DNA from: Darksidea phi
Taxonomy: Eukaryota; Ascomycota; Dothideomycetes; Pleosporales; Lentitheciaceae
Length of the DNA: 64,000 nucleotides
NCBI GenBank assembly: GCA_030770425.1
Contig: JASJFT010000120.1
Location: 62,001 to 126,000, forward strand
Direction: 5' to 3'
Shown: positions 28,361 to 39,478 of the stretch, one piece after another
Position numbering within the stretch: position 1 is the first letter of the stretch
Layout of the letters: the number at the start of each line of letters is the position of its first letter
The notes under the pieces: model-generated
What the model was told of the DNA's origin: nothing
What the model saw: only the letters and a program-made list of their open reading frames with translations
The model's database searches: none
Made by a program: the position numbers and the translations under genes

Positions 28361-29425
28361 TTCTTATATTATAACTACTCTATCCTTCTTACCCTATTAG
28401 ATATATTAGGATTTCTCTTTTCTTAGATCTAACCTATAGTCTTTTACTAGGTATTCTTACTTCTTATACTTAAAGTATACTTATTTTTTATAGAGCTCTT
28501 ATTTTTTAGAGTTTTATTTTTCTTTTTTAGATTCTAAACTAGTCTCTAGAACTATTACCTCTAATCTATAGTATTTTTCCTCCTTCTTCTTTTTATAGAA
28601 TTTAATCTTTCTCTTTCTTTTTAGGTTCTAGAGATAGAGATTATTATTAATCTTAATAGCTTATTTAATTAGTCCTTTTATAGTTTAGGGTTATTCTATT
28701 TAAATTATTTCGTAATAAATATAGTCTTTTAGTTCTTTATAGTATCGTAATATAAGAGCTATCTCTTTCTATTAAATCTTTATAGTAAGTTATTTAAACT
28801 CTAATATATAGGTTATAGTAGATTTCGTCTATTTAAGACGTATAATCTTTTACTTTACTAATCTTTCTAAGTCTATATCTTTAAAGGTAATATATAGCTT
28901 ATTCTTAAAGTACTTATAACTTAAAAAGATAATCTTTATTTTATTACTTTATTAAACTTTAAGTAATTATAGTTACTTATTTAAATATATTTTAAACTAG
29001 GTAATAGTCTTCCCTATAAACTAGATAGCTATAAATAATACTTTATTACTTTTAATAGATAGTTTTATTTAGTTAAGATTAAGATAGATTACTATATTAG
29101 TTAGGAACTCTCTAAGTTTTAATCTCGTTTTATTAAACTTCTCTAGTTTTTTAAATTTTAATAGTTTACTTATATATCTTTAAAGTTAGATAGTTAATTT
29201 TATAAGCTAAGCCTCTAATATATCCTTCCTTTTCTTAAATATATACTAATTCTTAATAACTCTTTTAAAATTTTCTATAGTTATACTACCTTTTAGAGAG
29301 CTAAACTCTTAGTAGCTTTCTATCTTAGAGGGTTCGGCTTAAGTTAATAGCTACGCCACTTTACTTTATTAGGTTCCTTCTTCTACTATTATAGTTAGCT
29401 ATTTCTACCTACTAAATAGTTAAGG
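28361..29425 (-). pseudogene. Gag-side remnant of element Y
   Basis: Located between X2 and the right (5') LTR of Y, where Gag should lie in a minus-oriented gypsy element. The minus strand gives a Lys/Arg-rich stretch around 28,430-28,520 that looks like a mutated zinc-knuckle region, with predominantly helical, charged sequence upstream. No intact frame exists. Confidence 0.5.
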
Positions 29426-29851
29426 TATTAAATAGGGTCCGGGCCTAATAGGTTATTTAGCCTTATTTAGGGTTTATACTTAAGATAGAAAAGAAAAAGT
29501 AAAAATAAAGGGTAATAGTTTAATTATATTAATAGATAAGAATTAATCTAGATTTAAATTAACTATAAGAAGAAGGATTATCTAGAAGATTTATAGTTAT
29601 TATATATTAATTTAATTTTCTTAGATCTATAAACTCTATAGCTCTATACTTTAGTAGATTTACTAATCTATAGATCTATAGATCTATAGGATCTATATTT
29701 ACTAAGAACTATAGATCTATAAATCTATTACGTAACTTCTTATTCTCTAATTATAAGGTCTATATCATATTCTTTATTAAAGTCTATAATAGACTTTATC
29801 TCGAGTATTTTTATTAATTATTATTTTATAGTTTATATATAGTTCGTAATA
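29426..29851 (-). repeat. 5' LTR of element Y
   Basis: 426 bp, same length and order as 13,790-14,215, followed by the target duplication CTTCT (29,852-29,856) and then repeat X1 sequence. Confidence 0.87.
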
Positions 29852-29856
29852 CTTCT

Positions 29857-31055
29857 AGACTAGTTATATTTTTTATAATTTTAATTATCTTATTATATTT
29901 TAATATTTTAATATCTTATATAATAGTATAAGTAGTAACTATATAATAATAATAGCTTCTAATTTACTAATAATATATATAAATAGTTAAATATATTAAT
30001 AATACTAAACCTTCTACTATAGATATCTATACCTAGTCCTTTAGACCTTTATACTACTTAATTAATAATATATCTTAGTATAGATAGTAATAATAATAAT
30101 AAGGTAATCTATACTAGACTACTTCTTAGTCCTCTACTTATTAGTAGTCTTCCTAGCTAGATATCCCTATTATCCTTTACTTCTACGCTATTATTTATAT
30201 CGTATCTATTATAGATACTAGCTTTATCTTCTACGTTAAGTATTTACTCCCTTTATAGTATACTAAGAAGATTAATTCCTTTATCTATAATAATTCTTCC
30301 TATATAAGCTTTTCCTCTAGCTTATATAGACGATATAGCTATCTCTAGATAAAATACCTATTCTTATTATATAGGATCTTAGATAGGAATATAATATAGA
30401 TAACTACTAATAGTTATATAAGAATCCTATTACTACTTATTCTCTTAAATATATCTAACGTATAGTTGGTTTTATACTATTAATTATTATAATCGAGAAG
30501 TCCTATTAATAGTACCTCCTATTTATAGTACTAAGGATACTCTACTATAATATTTAAAAGGTTTAGAGCGTTATACTTAAATAGTCTATTCTACTCTAGT
30601 TCCTCCTACTAAAGGACTAGACGAATAATCGTTAACGAAGATATATAGTTAGTAGATATTAATATAAAAAAGCTAGCTAAAGATAAGAGATAGATATAAT
30701 AAGAAAGCTAGCTAAGGATAAGAGATAGATATAGTAAGAAAGCTAACTAAGAATAAGAGATAGATATAAGTAGAATACTAGTATTATTATAAGTAATTTT
30801 TATACTATAGGTAGTATTAGTATACTAACTTCTTACTATTACTATTAGTCTTTTAATACTCTATAGTTCGGTATTATATATTATTTCTTGTCTAGCGTCT
30901 TAATATTTAAAATATTACCTCGTCGTACTATATATAGCTCTATAGCTCTATTATTATATATAAGATATAGGTATAGTATCTCTATTATATATAAACTTCT
31001 ACTATATTTTATATAGATCTTCTAAAAAGACTTCTACTATATAAATCTAAATTAA
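29857..31055 (+). repeat. Repeat X, copy 1, right part
   Basis: Resumes X1 after element Y. At 29,857-29,900 it runs straight through the point where X2 carries element Z, so X1 and X2 each supply the intact site for the insertion in the other. It carries about three tandem copies of the GATAAGAGATAGATATA block (30,670-30,770). It ends just before the 14 bp duplication at 31,056-31,069. Confidence 0.75.
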
Positions 31056-31069
31056 ATTCTTATTCTTAG

Positions 31070-34000
31070 AGCTATTATTTAAGCTAACTTTATTAACTTT
31101 AATACGAAACTAATAACTCTTTTAGATACTCTTCTTCTTTAATTCCTTCTAAATTAATTAAATTAGACGTCTCTTCTTTTAATTATACTTTATCTTCTTA
31201 TTCTTCTTCTTATTTTCTTCTTTTTTAGACTAGTCTTACTCTAAAGTACTAGTAGGTATATTAATAAATAATAAGTCTTTAATCTTAAAGATCTTTTCTT
31301 TTTCTTTATTAAACGAGTTTTCTTCTTATCTAAGAGATAATTAGTTATTTAACTAAGGATATTTAAAAGATAACTATTTAAAACTAGCTAGTACTATTTT
31401 AAATATTAACTAATAAAGTTTTAACTAAATATAGTAATAATAATAAAAGGGTATATCTAGTACTTTTAATCTTCTAAAAGATATTATTCTTATATACCTT
31501 CTTTATTCTTATAAGCTAGTTAGTATTATTATTTTACCTAGATCTACTAATATTAGTATTAGTCTTCTAATCTAATAACTACGTTATAGTACTAGTAGTT
31601 TATATTATTATATCCTTTTTCTCTTTTTACTAATAGATAAGGTCTAATAAAGAGTTATACTATCCTCTTTAATTTTATACTAAGATTTCTAAATATCCTA
31701 GCTATATACTTCTCTTTTAAGGATTCTTTATAATTTCTTTTACTAAAATTTCTAAAATATTCTAGTTAAGTACCTCTCTTTTAGAAATCTTCTATTATTA
31801 TCTAGTATTAGTTTATAATACTATTATTACTTATTTTAATTACTTTATTCGATATACTATTATATTATTCTAAGCCTATATATATCTATTTATAGTATTT
31901 TATATTTATTATATCTAGATATTATTAATTAAGCCTTAAGATTATAGTAAAACTTCTAATTCTATTATCTTTTTATTTAACTCTTTTCTTCGCTTTAGTC
32001 TAATAGATCGTCGGAAGTCCTATAGACGTTACTAAAAACTATAATATATAGGTATATCTAAGATAGGATAGTAAAGCTTACGACCTATAGTTAAAGAAAT
32101 AGAAGAAAAGAGCTAATAGAATAGATAGCTAAAATTAATTAATTAAGCTATTTTCTCTATCTACTATATAATAGAATAGATAATAAACTTTAGTTAAAGA
32201 TACTTCTAGACGATAGCCCTTTAGAGTTTAGTCTAATATTCTACTACTTACCTAAGCCTTTAATACTTAATTAGGAGGCTCTCTTTACTACTATACTATA
32301 TTAAGAACCTTATATTTTATTTTATTCTAAAGATTTTTTCTTAAATCTTTCTTTTTCTTTTTTAATTTATACTAAGTATTTTTAGTATTTTTTATTTTAT
32401 ATATATTTAGATTAAGTTCTCTTCTTTCTTAATCTATTTAATCTACTTCTAGTATATAAGAGAGGTTTATATAAAAAATTAAGGAATTCCTAAGAAGTAA
32501 CCTTTAATAGGTTATTTCCTATTTAGGTTTAGCCTATATCACTAAGCTATTATTATAGCTAGATTCTATAGGTTATTCCGAGTAGAATAGTATATAGCTT
32601 ATTTAAATTAGACTAATATTAAGCTAGATATTAGAGGTTAAAGTTATTAGTAATTAGGTTAATTCTAGAAGGTTCTAGTAACTACTAGATTAACTAGTAT
32701 TATTAATAAGTATTAGAAATACTTAATTTCTAATACTTATATAATACTTACTAAGCTATTCTAGAATATTCTATTACTAATTAAGATTAGTAATAGATTT
32801 CTTAGTTAGAAGTATATAAGGAGGATAATCTATATTAAATAATTAGCTCTATAACCTAATAATCTAATTATTAAATAAGTTAATATATTATTATATTATC
32901 TTATTATCTTTTTACCTTATTTAGTTATACTTCCGCCCTTCTAAATACTATTTATAGTATTCTATTAGGTTCTACTATAAATAGAAAGAAAGCTAAGCTT
33001 AATAAATACTCCCCCTACTTATATAAGCTATCTCCCTTTCTTTATAATTTAATCTAGATATTTTATAATCTATCTAGTCTAGACTATTATTATTAAAAAG
33101 AGATATAAGTTAAGTATATATTTCTTATAATCTCTTCTTTAGTTATTATAGTTCTTTTAGATTTTATTCTTATATTTAGATAGAAGGTTTACTTTTAAAA
33201 GTTATTTACTAAGATTTAAAAATAGTTTAAATATCTTAAGAATTTTTTAGTAAGTTTAAATTTATTAGGTTTAGTTTACTCTTATCTACTATTATTAGGT
33301 CTTTTTTAAACCTTTTTTTAAACTCTTATATCTAATATCTTAGATTATTATTATTATTTTTTAATATATAGAGGTATAAAGCTAAAATCTAAAAATTATA
33401 TAAATAGATATAGCCCTCTACCCAAGTTATATAAAAGTATTAATCGTATTATTTTATATAATTTATATATTTAATAGTATAAATAGATATAATAGTTCTT
33501 TAAATATACGATTATCGTATACTACTTAGATCGTCTTAAAGGTTAAATAATAGAACTACTAAACCCTAATTAGAACTAGTAGCTATAAAATATTTTTATA
33601 AAATAGCTAGATATTAAGAGTCTATATATAAGAATACTAAGTACTTCTTTTACTTTTTTCTTAAGTCTATCTTACTCTCTAAATATAAGATAACTTCTTA
33701 TACTATTTTTATAGATTACTACTTTATTCTACTTTAGCCTATAGGTATATTTATATATAGTACTATTCTTTATAATAATACTATCTAAGTCTATATTTAT
33801 ACCTATATCTATACCTAAAAATATCTAAACTATAAACTTAATAATATCGTCGATTATAATTATATCTTTTAGAAGAAAGAATATAATAAGCTTATAATTA
33901 TAAAGCTATAACTTATATATATAAAGGATCGATTCGTATATCTACTAAATATACTATAAATAGTATAGATTTATTAGCTTAGTATCTACTTAATATATAT

Positions 34001-35155
34001 TAAGGTAGATAAGAATAATAAAAAGAACTTTCTTAAATAGTAGCTATTAAGACTAAGCTAGCTTACTAAGAATCTTAGGATTTAATAGAATAATAAAGTA
34101 GTAAATTTTCTAAAGAGAGATTTTTAGACGAAGAAGAGTATAAAGTATATAATAAAGGTACTTTAAGCTATCTATAGATTTTAGGATATAAAGAAGATTA
34201 AAGAGATAAAAATAAAAGTAATAAAATAATAGAAGGTTAAAGTAGAGAAGGAGTTAGTAATATAGGATAAGATTAATAGAGACTATTCGATTTATATATA
34301 TAGATTTAAAAGATAGTAAAGAAGAGGAAGAAAATAGTTATTAATATTTTATAGTAGTTACTTAGCGTTAACGTAGCGGAAATTATTATAGTATACTAGT
34401 TCTTTTCTATATTTAGTTACTTAATAAGACTAAATAAGAGTATATAATAGAATATTATATAAAAGAGTTTATATAATAACCTAAGCTATCTTAGATTATA
34501 TTATAGAATTTAGACTTTAAGAATCTATAAATATTCTTAGAGCTCTTTAATTAATATATTATACTTAAGAGGCTAGAGAATCTATATCTACTAGCTTCTC
34601 TTATTATTCTAGCTTAGGCTTAGGGTTTCCGACTATAGATCTTTAGACCTATTATTAGATATTTATAAGAATAAAGCTTAAGTAAGAATTATCTCTACTA
34701 ATCTAAAGGAATAGAGATTTATTTTATAAAAATAGAATTGGTATTTATAGTACTAATCTAGGTAGTAGAGATATAATCTAGAATAGATTAGACTTAAGTA
34801 GTTTAGATTATAACTACCTATATAAGATAAACCTCTATAGTCCTAAGTTAGAACCGGTAGGGGTATAAGTATCTAGCTAGCCCTAGATAGGAACGACTTC
34901 TTAGGGAATATAGTCGAGGTTTAATAGGACCCGGTATAGTAGAGGGCCTAGGCTAGCCGAGGACAACCTAGGCTAGGAAAGAAGCGAGTAGTAGCGACCT
35001 ATTATACTTAGGCTAAGATCTAGGTCTAGATTAAACGGATTCCTATTTATATTTAATAGATTATTAAATTAGAAGGTAGTAATAAGTATAAGAAGGGCAG
35101 GCGATAGAGATAGAATATAGTAATTACGACTATATTACCGAATTAGGGTTATAGC
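31070..35155. repeat. RIP-degraded transposon remnants, unclassified
   Basis: CA/TG-depleted sequence continuing the context of 12,943-13,722. It includes an LTR-like stretch around 32,460-33,000 with a TATATAAG box near 32,814 and the strong hairpin at 32,706-32,740. A plus-strand decayed frame at about 34,040-34,700 is rich in Arg, Lys and Gln. The last 350 bp are more GC-rich. No element ends could be fixed. Confidence 0.6.
32706..32740. repeat. Perfect 15 bp inverted repeat with 5 nt loop
   Basis: ATAAGTATTAGAAAT, then ACTTA, then ATTTCTAATACTTAT. It lies inside an LTR-like region of the RIP block. The perfect match survived although the surroundings are heavily mutated. Confidence 0.8.
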
Positions 35156-35317
35156 GTTGATACCCCTATCGAGCAAGAACTTTTAAAACGCACCTCCGTA
35201 GTAGGCTGAGAAATTTTTTGTTAGCCGAGCTGTGGTGGGCTGAGCTGATGTCACGTTGCTATTTCCTAGCAAAACAATCGTCTATGTCGTCTTTCTGCTT
35301 GAAGCAGGTACTTTGCG

Positions 35318-36657
35318 ATGGGACCCCGCGCAGTCCAATTATCTGCGCGGACGCTTCGCCGCCGTCTTCCGTCACTTTACCAGTCCTCTGTCCTCCTTCT
35401 ACGCCCTCTTTCTCGCCCACAGAATTCGCCTCAAAACGCAACACACTGTTCCCATCGATTTGCCAGCATGTCCTCAGTCTCCGCCCCCACTTCTGCGTCT
35501 GCCATCGGACAGCAGCCCTTGCCTATGGGATTACAACTCAAGTCGTCTCTGGGCAAGCGCTATGTCATTGACGAAGTGCTTTCTGAGCGACCTGCCGCTG
35601 GAAGGATTTGGTGTGTGTACCGCGCGACGTAGGTTGACCCTTTCCTTGCGATCTGTCTGGTGCATAGCCAGAGGACGGAAAATCCTGACTACCTCCCAAT
35701 TTCAGACACGAGGGGAAGCAGTTCATTCTCAAGGACATCATCCCAGGCGACTTCGATTACGTTATTTCGCTACAGAAGCACGTCGAGCACTCTCCCCATG
35801 TCCGAACAGCTGTGGATAGCATTCCTGAGCGGCATATTCTCGTCTTCCCCTATCTCGAGAAGGGACTGCTCCATATCGACATGGCAGCTCTTTCTTCTGT
35901 CGCCAAAAAGGTCATCATAAAGGATGCTCTCGCTGGCCTCGCTGATCTGCACGACAAACACATCATTCACACCGGTCAGCCACCCTTTTACAGGAGTATG
36001 GCATGTATGCTGACATAGTTCGCAGATATCAAACCTACTAACATCATGATGGATTCCTTCAAACAGGATAACGGCGACCTTGGATGGTACAACATCCAGA
36101 TCACTGACCTGGAAGCTGCGGTGATACTTCCGCCCAAGGCCAAGGGCCTCACAGACCGCTTGTCAGGGAACCACTTCTGGAGAAGCCCGGAGGCTTGGGC
36201 TCGGGGGATCCAGAACACCCCATCGGACATCTACTCCTTTGCCATCGTGGTGAGTTCTTCCGTGAACAGAAAACACAGTATACAAGTGCTGACTGGCACT
36301 CAGGCAATATTCGCGTGGACAGGGAGGATGGTGTTTTTTTCAGACGAGGCAAACCGTGCTTCCCCCGAGGAGCAGGCGGAGCTGATACTCCGGCACCACC
36401 TGTCCTTCTTTGCCAGCGAGATGGAGGATTTCGAGGGCTTTATTGCTTATCACGGGGGAGACGATAATCCGTTTGTCAAGCGTCTCAAGGATCTGCTCTG
36501 TACCTTCAGCGAGGAGGAGCCGAGGCTGCCTTTTGGGAGGTGGCAGCGGGTGGACCCCCAGTTCAGGGATCTCATCTGCAAGATGACCTGCATGGATCCT
36601 TCGCGGAGGATCACGGCGCGGGAGGCGTTGCAGCATCCCTGGTTTGCTGAAGACTAG
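35318..36657 (+). CDS. Protein kinase-like gene, four exons
   Basis: Exons 35,318-35,628, 35,706-35,974, 36,026-36,249 and 36,304-36,657 join in frame (385 aa, or 335 aa if the ATG at 35,468 is used). Motifs: a degenerate Gly loop region after LKSSLGKRYVIDEVL, the VAIK-type Lys in FILKDI, a catalytic loop HTDIKPTNIM (HRD-like with Asp, Lys and Asn kept) created by joining exons 2 and 3, an ITDLE in place of DFG, a WRSPEAWA activation-end motif, and a C-lobe ending DPSRRITAREALQHPWF. This is a fungal accessory kinase family; the missing Gly loop and DLE suggest weak or altered activity. The longer start adds a segment rich in Arg and Ser with no acidic residue, resembling a mitochondrial presequence. 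Introns are 77, 51 and 54 bp; the last is in frame and open, so it could be retained. The first gene after the RIP block, about 160 bp from its edge. Confidence 0.8.
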
Positions 36658-36729
36658 GTGGCCTGGTACAGCTGTTCGCAAGCGAGCGCTGTCTCCGCGT
36701 ACAGTGGGTTTGTGATGAACGTCACAGCA

Positions 36730-37436
36730 CTATAAGATATATCCAGTCCAAGACGAAGAAGCACATTGTTCTCTTTGCCCACTGTCAGAAGTTGGAAACG
36801 CTGGCCCTGACCCGACCCCTAAGCAAGGTATCGGATGAACGACATCAGCTCCGTAAAAGTTCTCGAATATAGATTTAGCTAAATCCCTTGCTCGGTCATT
36901 GCCAAAAGCGCAATTTAGCTGCAAGTAACAATCCTGGAGATTTATCAACCATTCCTTAGGATCAGCGTAGGAGAGACGGGACTCTTCAAGATATCAGCAG
37001 CCATGCGACTGCAGTCGGCCTTTGTGGTAAATCTATGTCGATTGAAAAATCGGGATATTTGATGTGCGGATAATGCGTCATAACTGCCCGCCTTCGCTGC
37101 GTACTTGGAGATATCCTCGCTGTGGTCTTCGCGCGATCTGCATTCGACGGCCATGCGGGTATGCCTGATTTCGCCAAGGATCGTATTCGAGGAGTCGGTG
37201 TAGGCGTACGAGGTTAGTATAGAGAGCGTATCGAAGAGGTAGGGGTGGTAAGCGTATCTAGGAAAGAATAAGGAGCGTGTGGGCGATAATAGGAGGAGAT
37301 GAAAGGGGCCGTTAACCTGTTGTATGTTGACTTTGCACGATAGCTGTCGCGCCCGTTTCAGAAGCTGGGCGCTGGTTGATGATTCAGCAGCGCCACGTGA
37401 TCGATGACGCGCTAAGTGTTGAAGCACAACCTTCAT
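36730..37436 (-). pseudogene. Unknown fungal gene, frameshifted
   Basis: The minus strand carries a coherent protein segment (37,230-36,945) with SILTSYAYTDSSNTILGEIR, then a stretch HQISRFFNRHRF and SPTLILRNG, ending at a TGA at about 36,945. The next segment continues in another frame (LINLQDCYLQLNCAFG and then ARDLAKSIFENFYG) to 36,730. The join falls within a few bases, so a one-base shift has split one gene. The upstream part to the ATG at 37,436 may include a small intron near 37,258-37,318, but the splice phase does not work as it stands. I do not recognise the family. It is tail-to-tail with the kinase at 35.3-36.7 kb. Confidence 0.5.
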
Positions 37437-37703
37437 GGCTGTACCTGGCCTGGCTTCCGTGGTCCTGTTCTGGTTCCCTCCCCAGCATGTCTAGGGCCTT
37501 GTTTGTAAGATGTCACCACTATCATCGCAGATGGCTATAGGGTAGGAATGCTGCGTTTTCTCCTTCCTTCTAAGACGTCATAAGAGCGTGCTTTATCTTT
37601 ACCTTGCCTGGCAGGTCACCTTCACGCCGACTTAATACCTGCAGAGTCATCAGCAGCTCTCCGAACTGGCTTCAGCCCGCACGGACGCCGCTGTCATCTG
37701 CAG
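37437..37703. other. Intergenic, no clear feature
   Basis: Ordinary-composition DNA between a decayed minus-strand gene and the PDDEXK-like relic. The upstream part of the relic may extend into it (short open segments near 37,604-37,700), but nothing can be assigned with confidence. Confidence 0.4.
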
Positions 37704-38175
37704 ATGGCTCACCAACCAGCCAGCCTCCCGCCCACCCTCGTCCGTCCCGAAGACGCGCCCGTAGTCTATGCCCACGGGCACCACAACGCAAGCGAAGTCA
37801 ACCGCTTCGATCTACGCATACGTACTGAACCATCGCTCGCCACGGCGGAAGGAGAGCAAGACAGACTAGCGTATGTGCTGCGGAAGGTGAAGAGGATCTG
37901 GCTGAACGCGCGAGTGTGCCAGTCGAGGGGTCGCGATGAGAACGCGTGGTATGGACGTGATCCAGCCGCTGGTGAAGCTCGCGATGAGGCTTGAAGGGGA
38001 GAAGTTCTGGCTTCGGAACGTGTAGGTAACTCTCCGCTTCATTGATAGCACCCAATGCTGATCTCTGGGCAGACAGTCCCAAGCTATCGCCACTGAATTC
38101 CTCCCGTTACGGAACCCGCTGCCACTGAAGACGCAGCCGAAGGCATTGGCGTATCAAAAACCCCACTCAAAATAG
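37704..38175 (+). pseudogene. PDDEXK-like fungal nuclease domain, partial and frameshifted
   Basis: The first segment (37,704-37,950) contains AYVLRKVKRIWLNARVCQS followed by GRDENAW. The next (37,951 onward) reads MDVIQPLVKLAMRLEGEKFW in another frame, so about one base has been lost or gained near 37,950. A 51 bp GT-AG intron (38,022-38,072) then joins NV to QSQAIATEFLPL and a stop at 38,173-38,175. The pattern of helix, GRDE.AW, then VxxPLxxLAM matches my recollection of the fungal PD-(D/E)XK nuclease-like domain family, usually part of a protein several hundred residues long; only the start of that domain is here. It converges on the SANT-like gene. Family assignment is from memory and moderately sure. 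Confidence 0.55.
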
Positions 38176-38481
38176 CACCTCACCCTTTCACAGAGTACGC
38201 CGTGGACACAGGCCGACTGCTTTTGTGGCGCGCCTAAATAGATAACACATGCTGTGTCAAGTCTTCTAGTATGTCGGCGACGTTCTGGTATATGGCCGGA
38301 TAAGCTGGTTTAGACCGCAAAGTCCGAATGTTCATTGCAGAATTTGTGACTACAGAAACGTGCAGTGCATCCACGGCCCCCACTTCTTCATCCATCGATC
38401 CTCCCCCACCAAAAGCTTTCAACGAGGCGAACTTAGTGAAAAGTGATAGGGGATATCTAGATCGAGGACATCGCAATAGCC

Positions 38482-38988
38482 TTACGAATCTTTCTTGTGC
38501 AATGTGTAGTAGCGCAGTTTGACTGCGCCCACCGACCGACCTGGGAAGCGAGAAACCACTTGATCCCAGTCCATACCCATCTTATCCTTGTACGATAGTA
38601 AACGCTCTTCGTCCGACTCCAACCACGGAACACGCGTTCGCTGGCCACTGCGGGCATGAGCTCTGTATTCGCCTGGATCGTCCTCTCCATTCTCGTACTC
38701 TTCGTCCCCGTCGTCGTCTAGGTGGTCGGTGCCATTGCCGACAGCATCACTGAGGGGACTGCTCGCCCACTCCGTGAGCAGCGTCGGGCTTTCGCGGGTA
38801 CATGCGCCTGGCGCGCCATGGTCATATCGGTATCCCAGTAGCATCCATAAATCCAGCGATAGCTGCGTCATACGGACGACTTTGCCGTCACTACCGAGGA
38901 GCTTGTGATCCAGAACTATCGGGTTAAGAGACAAATTCGACTCGCTGCGACGTACGATTGCTGTCACAATCGACGAGCCCTTTAGCAC
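38482..38988 (-). CDS. SANT/Myb-like DNA-binding protein
   Basis: An uninterrupted 168-residue frame. Residues 1-80 are uncharacterised. Residues 85-110 are acidic (DDDGDEEYENGEDD). Residues 117-165 form a SANT/Myb-like helix-turn-helix, with Trp at 120 (VPWLESDEERLL), Trp at 140 (GMDWDQVVSRFPGRS) and a recognition helix VGAVKLRYYTLH; the third Trp position is Tyr. An acidic region followed by one C-terminal Myb-like repeat is common in ascomycete proteins of unknown role, probably nuclear. A decayed relative of the same helix-turn-helix occurs at 57,150-57,265. No intron is needed. Confidence 0.7.
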   Translation of the reverse strand: MLKGSSIVTAIVRRSESNLSLNPIVLDHKLLGSDGKVVRMTQLSLDLWMLLGYRYDHGAPGACTRESPTLLTEWASSPLSDAVGNGTDHLDDDGDEEYENGEDDPGEYRAHARSGQRTRVPWLESDEERLLSYKDKMGMDWDQVVSRFPGRSVGAVKLRYYTLHKKDS

Positions 38989-39223
38989 ATAACAATGCGC
39001 GAGATCGGTTATCTAATAAGCCATGTTGGCGCTAGATCCATAGCTATTATTAATTCCACCTCCAGCCTTCGTTCCTAGAGAGGATATTCGTAGGGAGCAA
39101 GACCGAGTCGCGCTATCCGTTCTAGGCCTAGACAGCCGACGGGGTTGGGATGACGTTACGTTTCGCGATATCCTCGTAGGCATCGTGCTCAGGAGATTGC
39201 AAGGAGGGCACTTGGCGGCCAAT

Positions 39224-39466
39224 CTATATGATTTGTGGCGATGCGTAAATGGGTGAGGTCAGCAGCAATCCGTATGTGGCTGGGTAAGCGGAGGAATAAA
39301 TATCCGACTCTGGAGCAATTAGCCGAAGTTCCCGGAGTGCGCTTACGTTTCGCATCGTCGTCCTCGTCAAGTTATCTCCGCCAACATTCGCCCATGCTTT
39401 CCCTCTAACTTTTCTTCTAATCAAGCGAGCATCCAGGGCCAGCTCGCGCAGGTAGTCAATTTCCAT
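39224..39466 (-). CDS. Possible short divergent gene
   Basis: An 80-residue frame begins 12 bp from the start of the plus-strand phosphotransferase pseudogene. MEIDYLRELALDARLIRRKVRG looks helical. A GTAAG donor follows the codons TTMRN, and a TATAG acceptor lies near 39,225, so the real product could be a spliced, different C-terminus. I recognise no family, and the short spacing makes chance plausible. Confidence 0.25.
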   Translation of the reverse strand: MEIDYLRELALDARLIRRKVRGKAWANVGGDNLTRTTMRNVSALRELRLIAPESDIYSSAYPATYGLLLTSPIYASPQII

Positions 39467-39478
39467 CAGCTCCCACTC

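Larger units (their letters stand above)
13790..29851 (-). mobile_element. Ty3/gypsy element Y, split by a nested insertion
   Basis: Two 426 bp LTRs (13,790-14,215 and 29,426-29,851) begin TATTAAATAGGG and end near GTAATA/TATAATA (TG...CA before RIP). They are flanked by the 5 bp duplication CTTCT (13,785-13,789 and 29,852-29,856). A purine tract on the minus strand abuts the left LTR (14,217-14,230), so transcription runs right to left. Reverse transcriptase is readable on the minus strand at about 17,290-17,640, with a YLDNILIYS box near 17,290-17,320 and a GYPVLF-like start near 17,630. A Gag-like basic or zinc-knuckle remnant lies at about 28,430-28,520. About 9.1 kb of foreign DNA (X2 with Z inside) interrupts it at 19,263-28,348. 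Confidence 0.85.
1..35155. repeat. RIP-saturated transposon block
   Basis: From the first base to about 35,155 the dinucleotides CpA and TpG are nearly missing on both strands; by eye only a few dozen remain, for example near 1,552, 11,530, 22,381, 27,749 and 34,961. TpA is correspondingly abundant. The depletion holds both in very AT-rich parts and in the GC-richer 19.4-27.2 kb part. This is the known outcome of repeat-induced point mutation, which converts CpA to TpA in duplicated DNA of filamentous ascomycetes. No gene in this block can be functional: every recognisable reading frame is full of TAA and TAG codons standing where CAA, CAG or TGG would be expected. The right edge is sharp: ordinary TG/CA usage starts at 35,157. 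Confidence 0.93.

Noticed and set aside
1..35155. Mitochondrial or bacterial origin of the AT-rich half
   Set aside because: The bias is dinucleotide-specific (loss of CA/TG) and the content is LTR retrotransposons with target duplications, which RIP explains fully.
35256..35819. 187-residue frame over the first kinase exons
   Set aside because: It is out of frame with the kinase motifs and reads through the first intron; the kinase frame explains the sequence.
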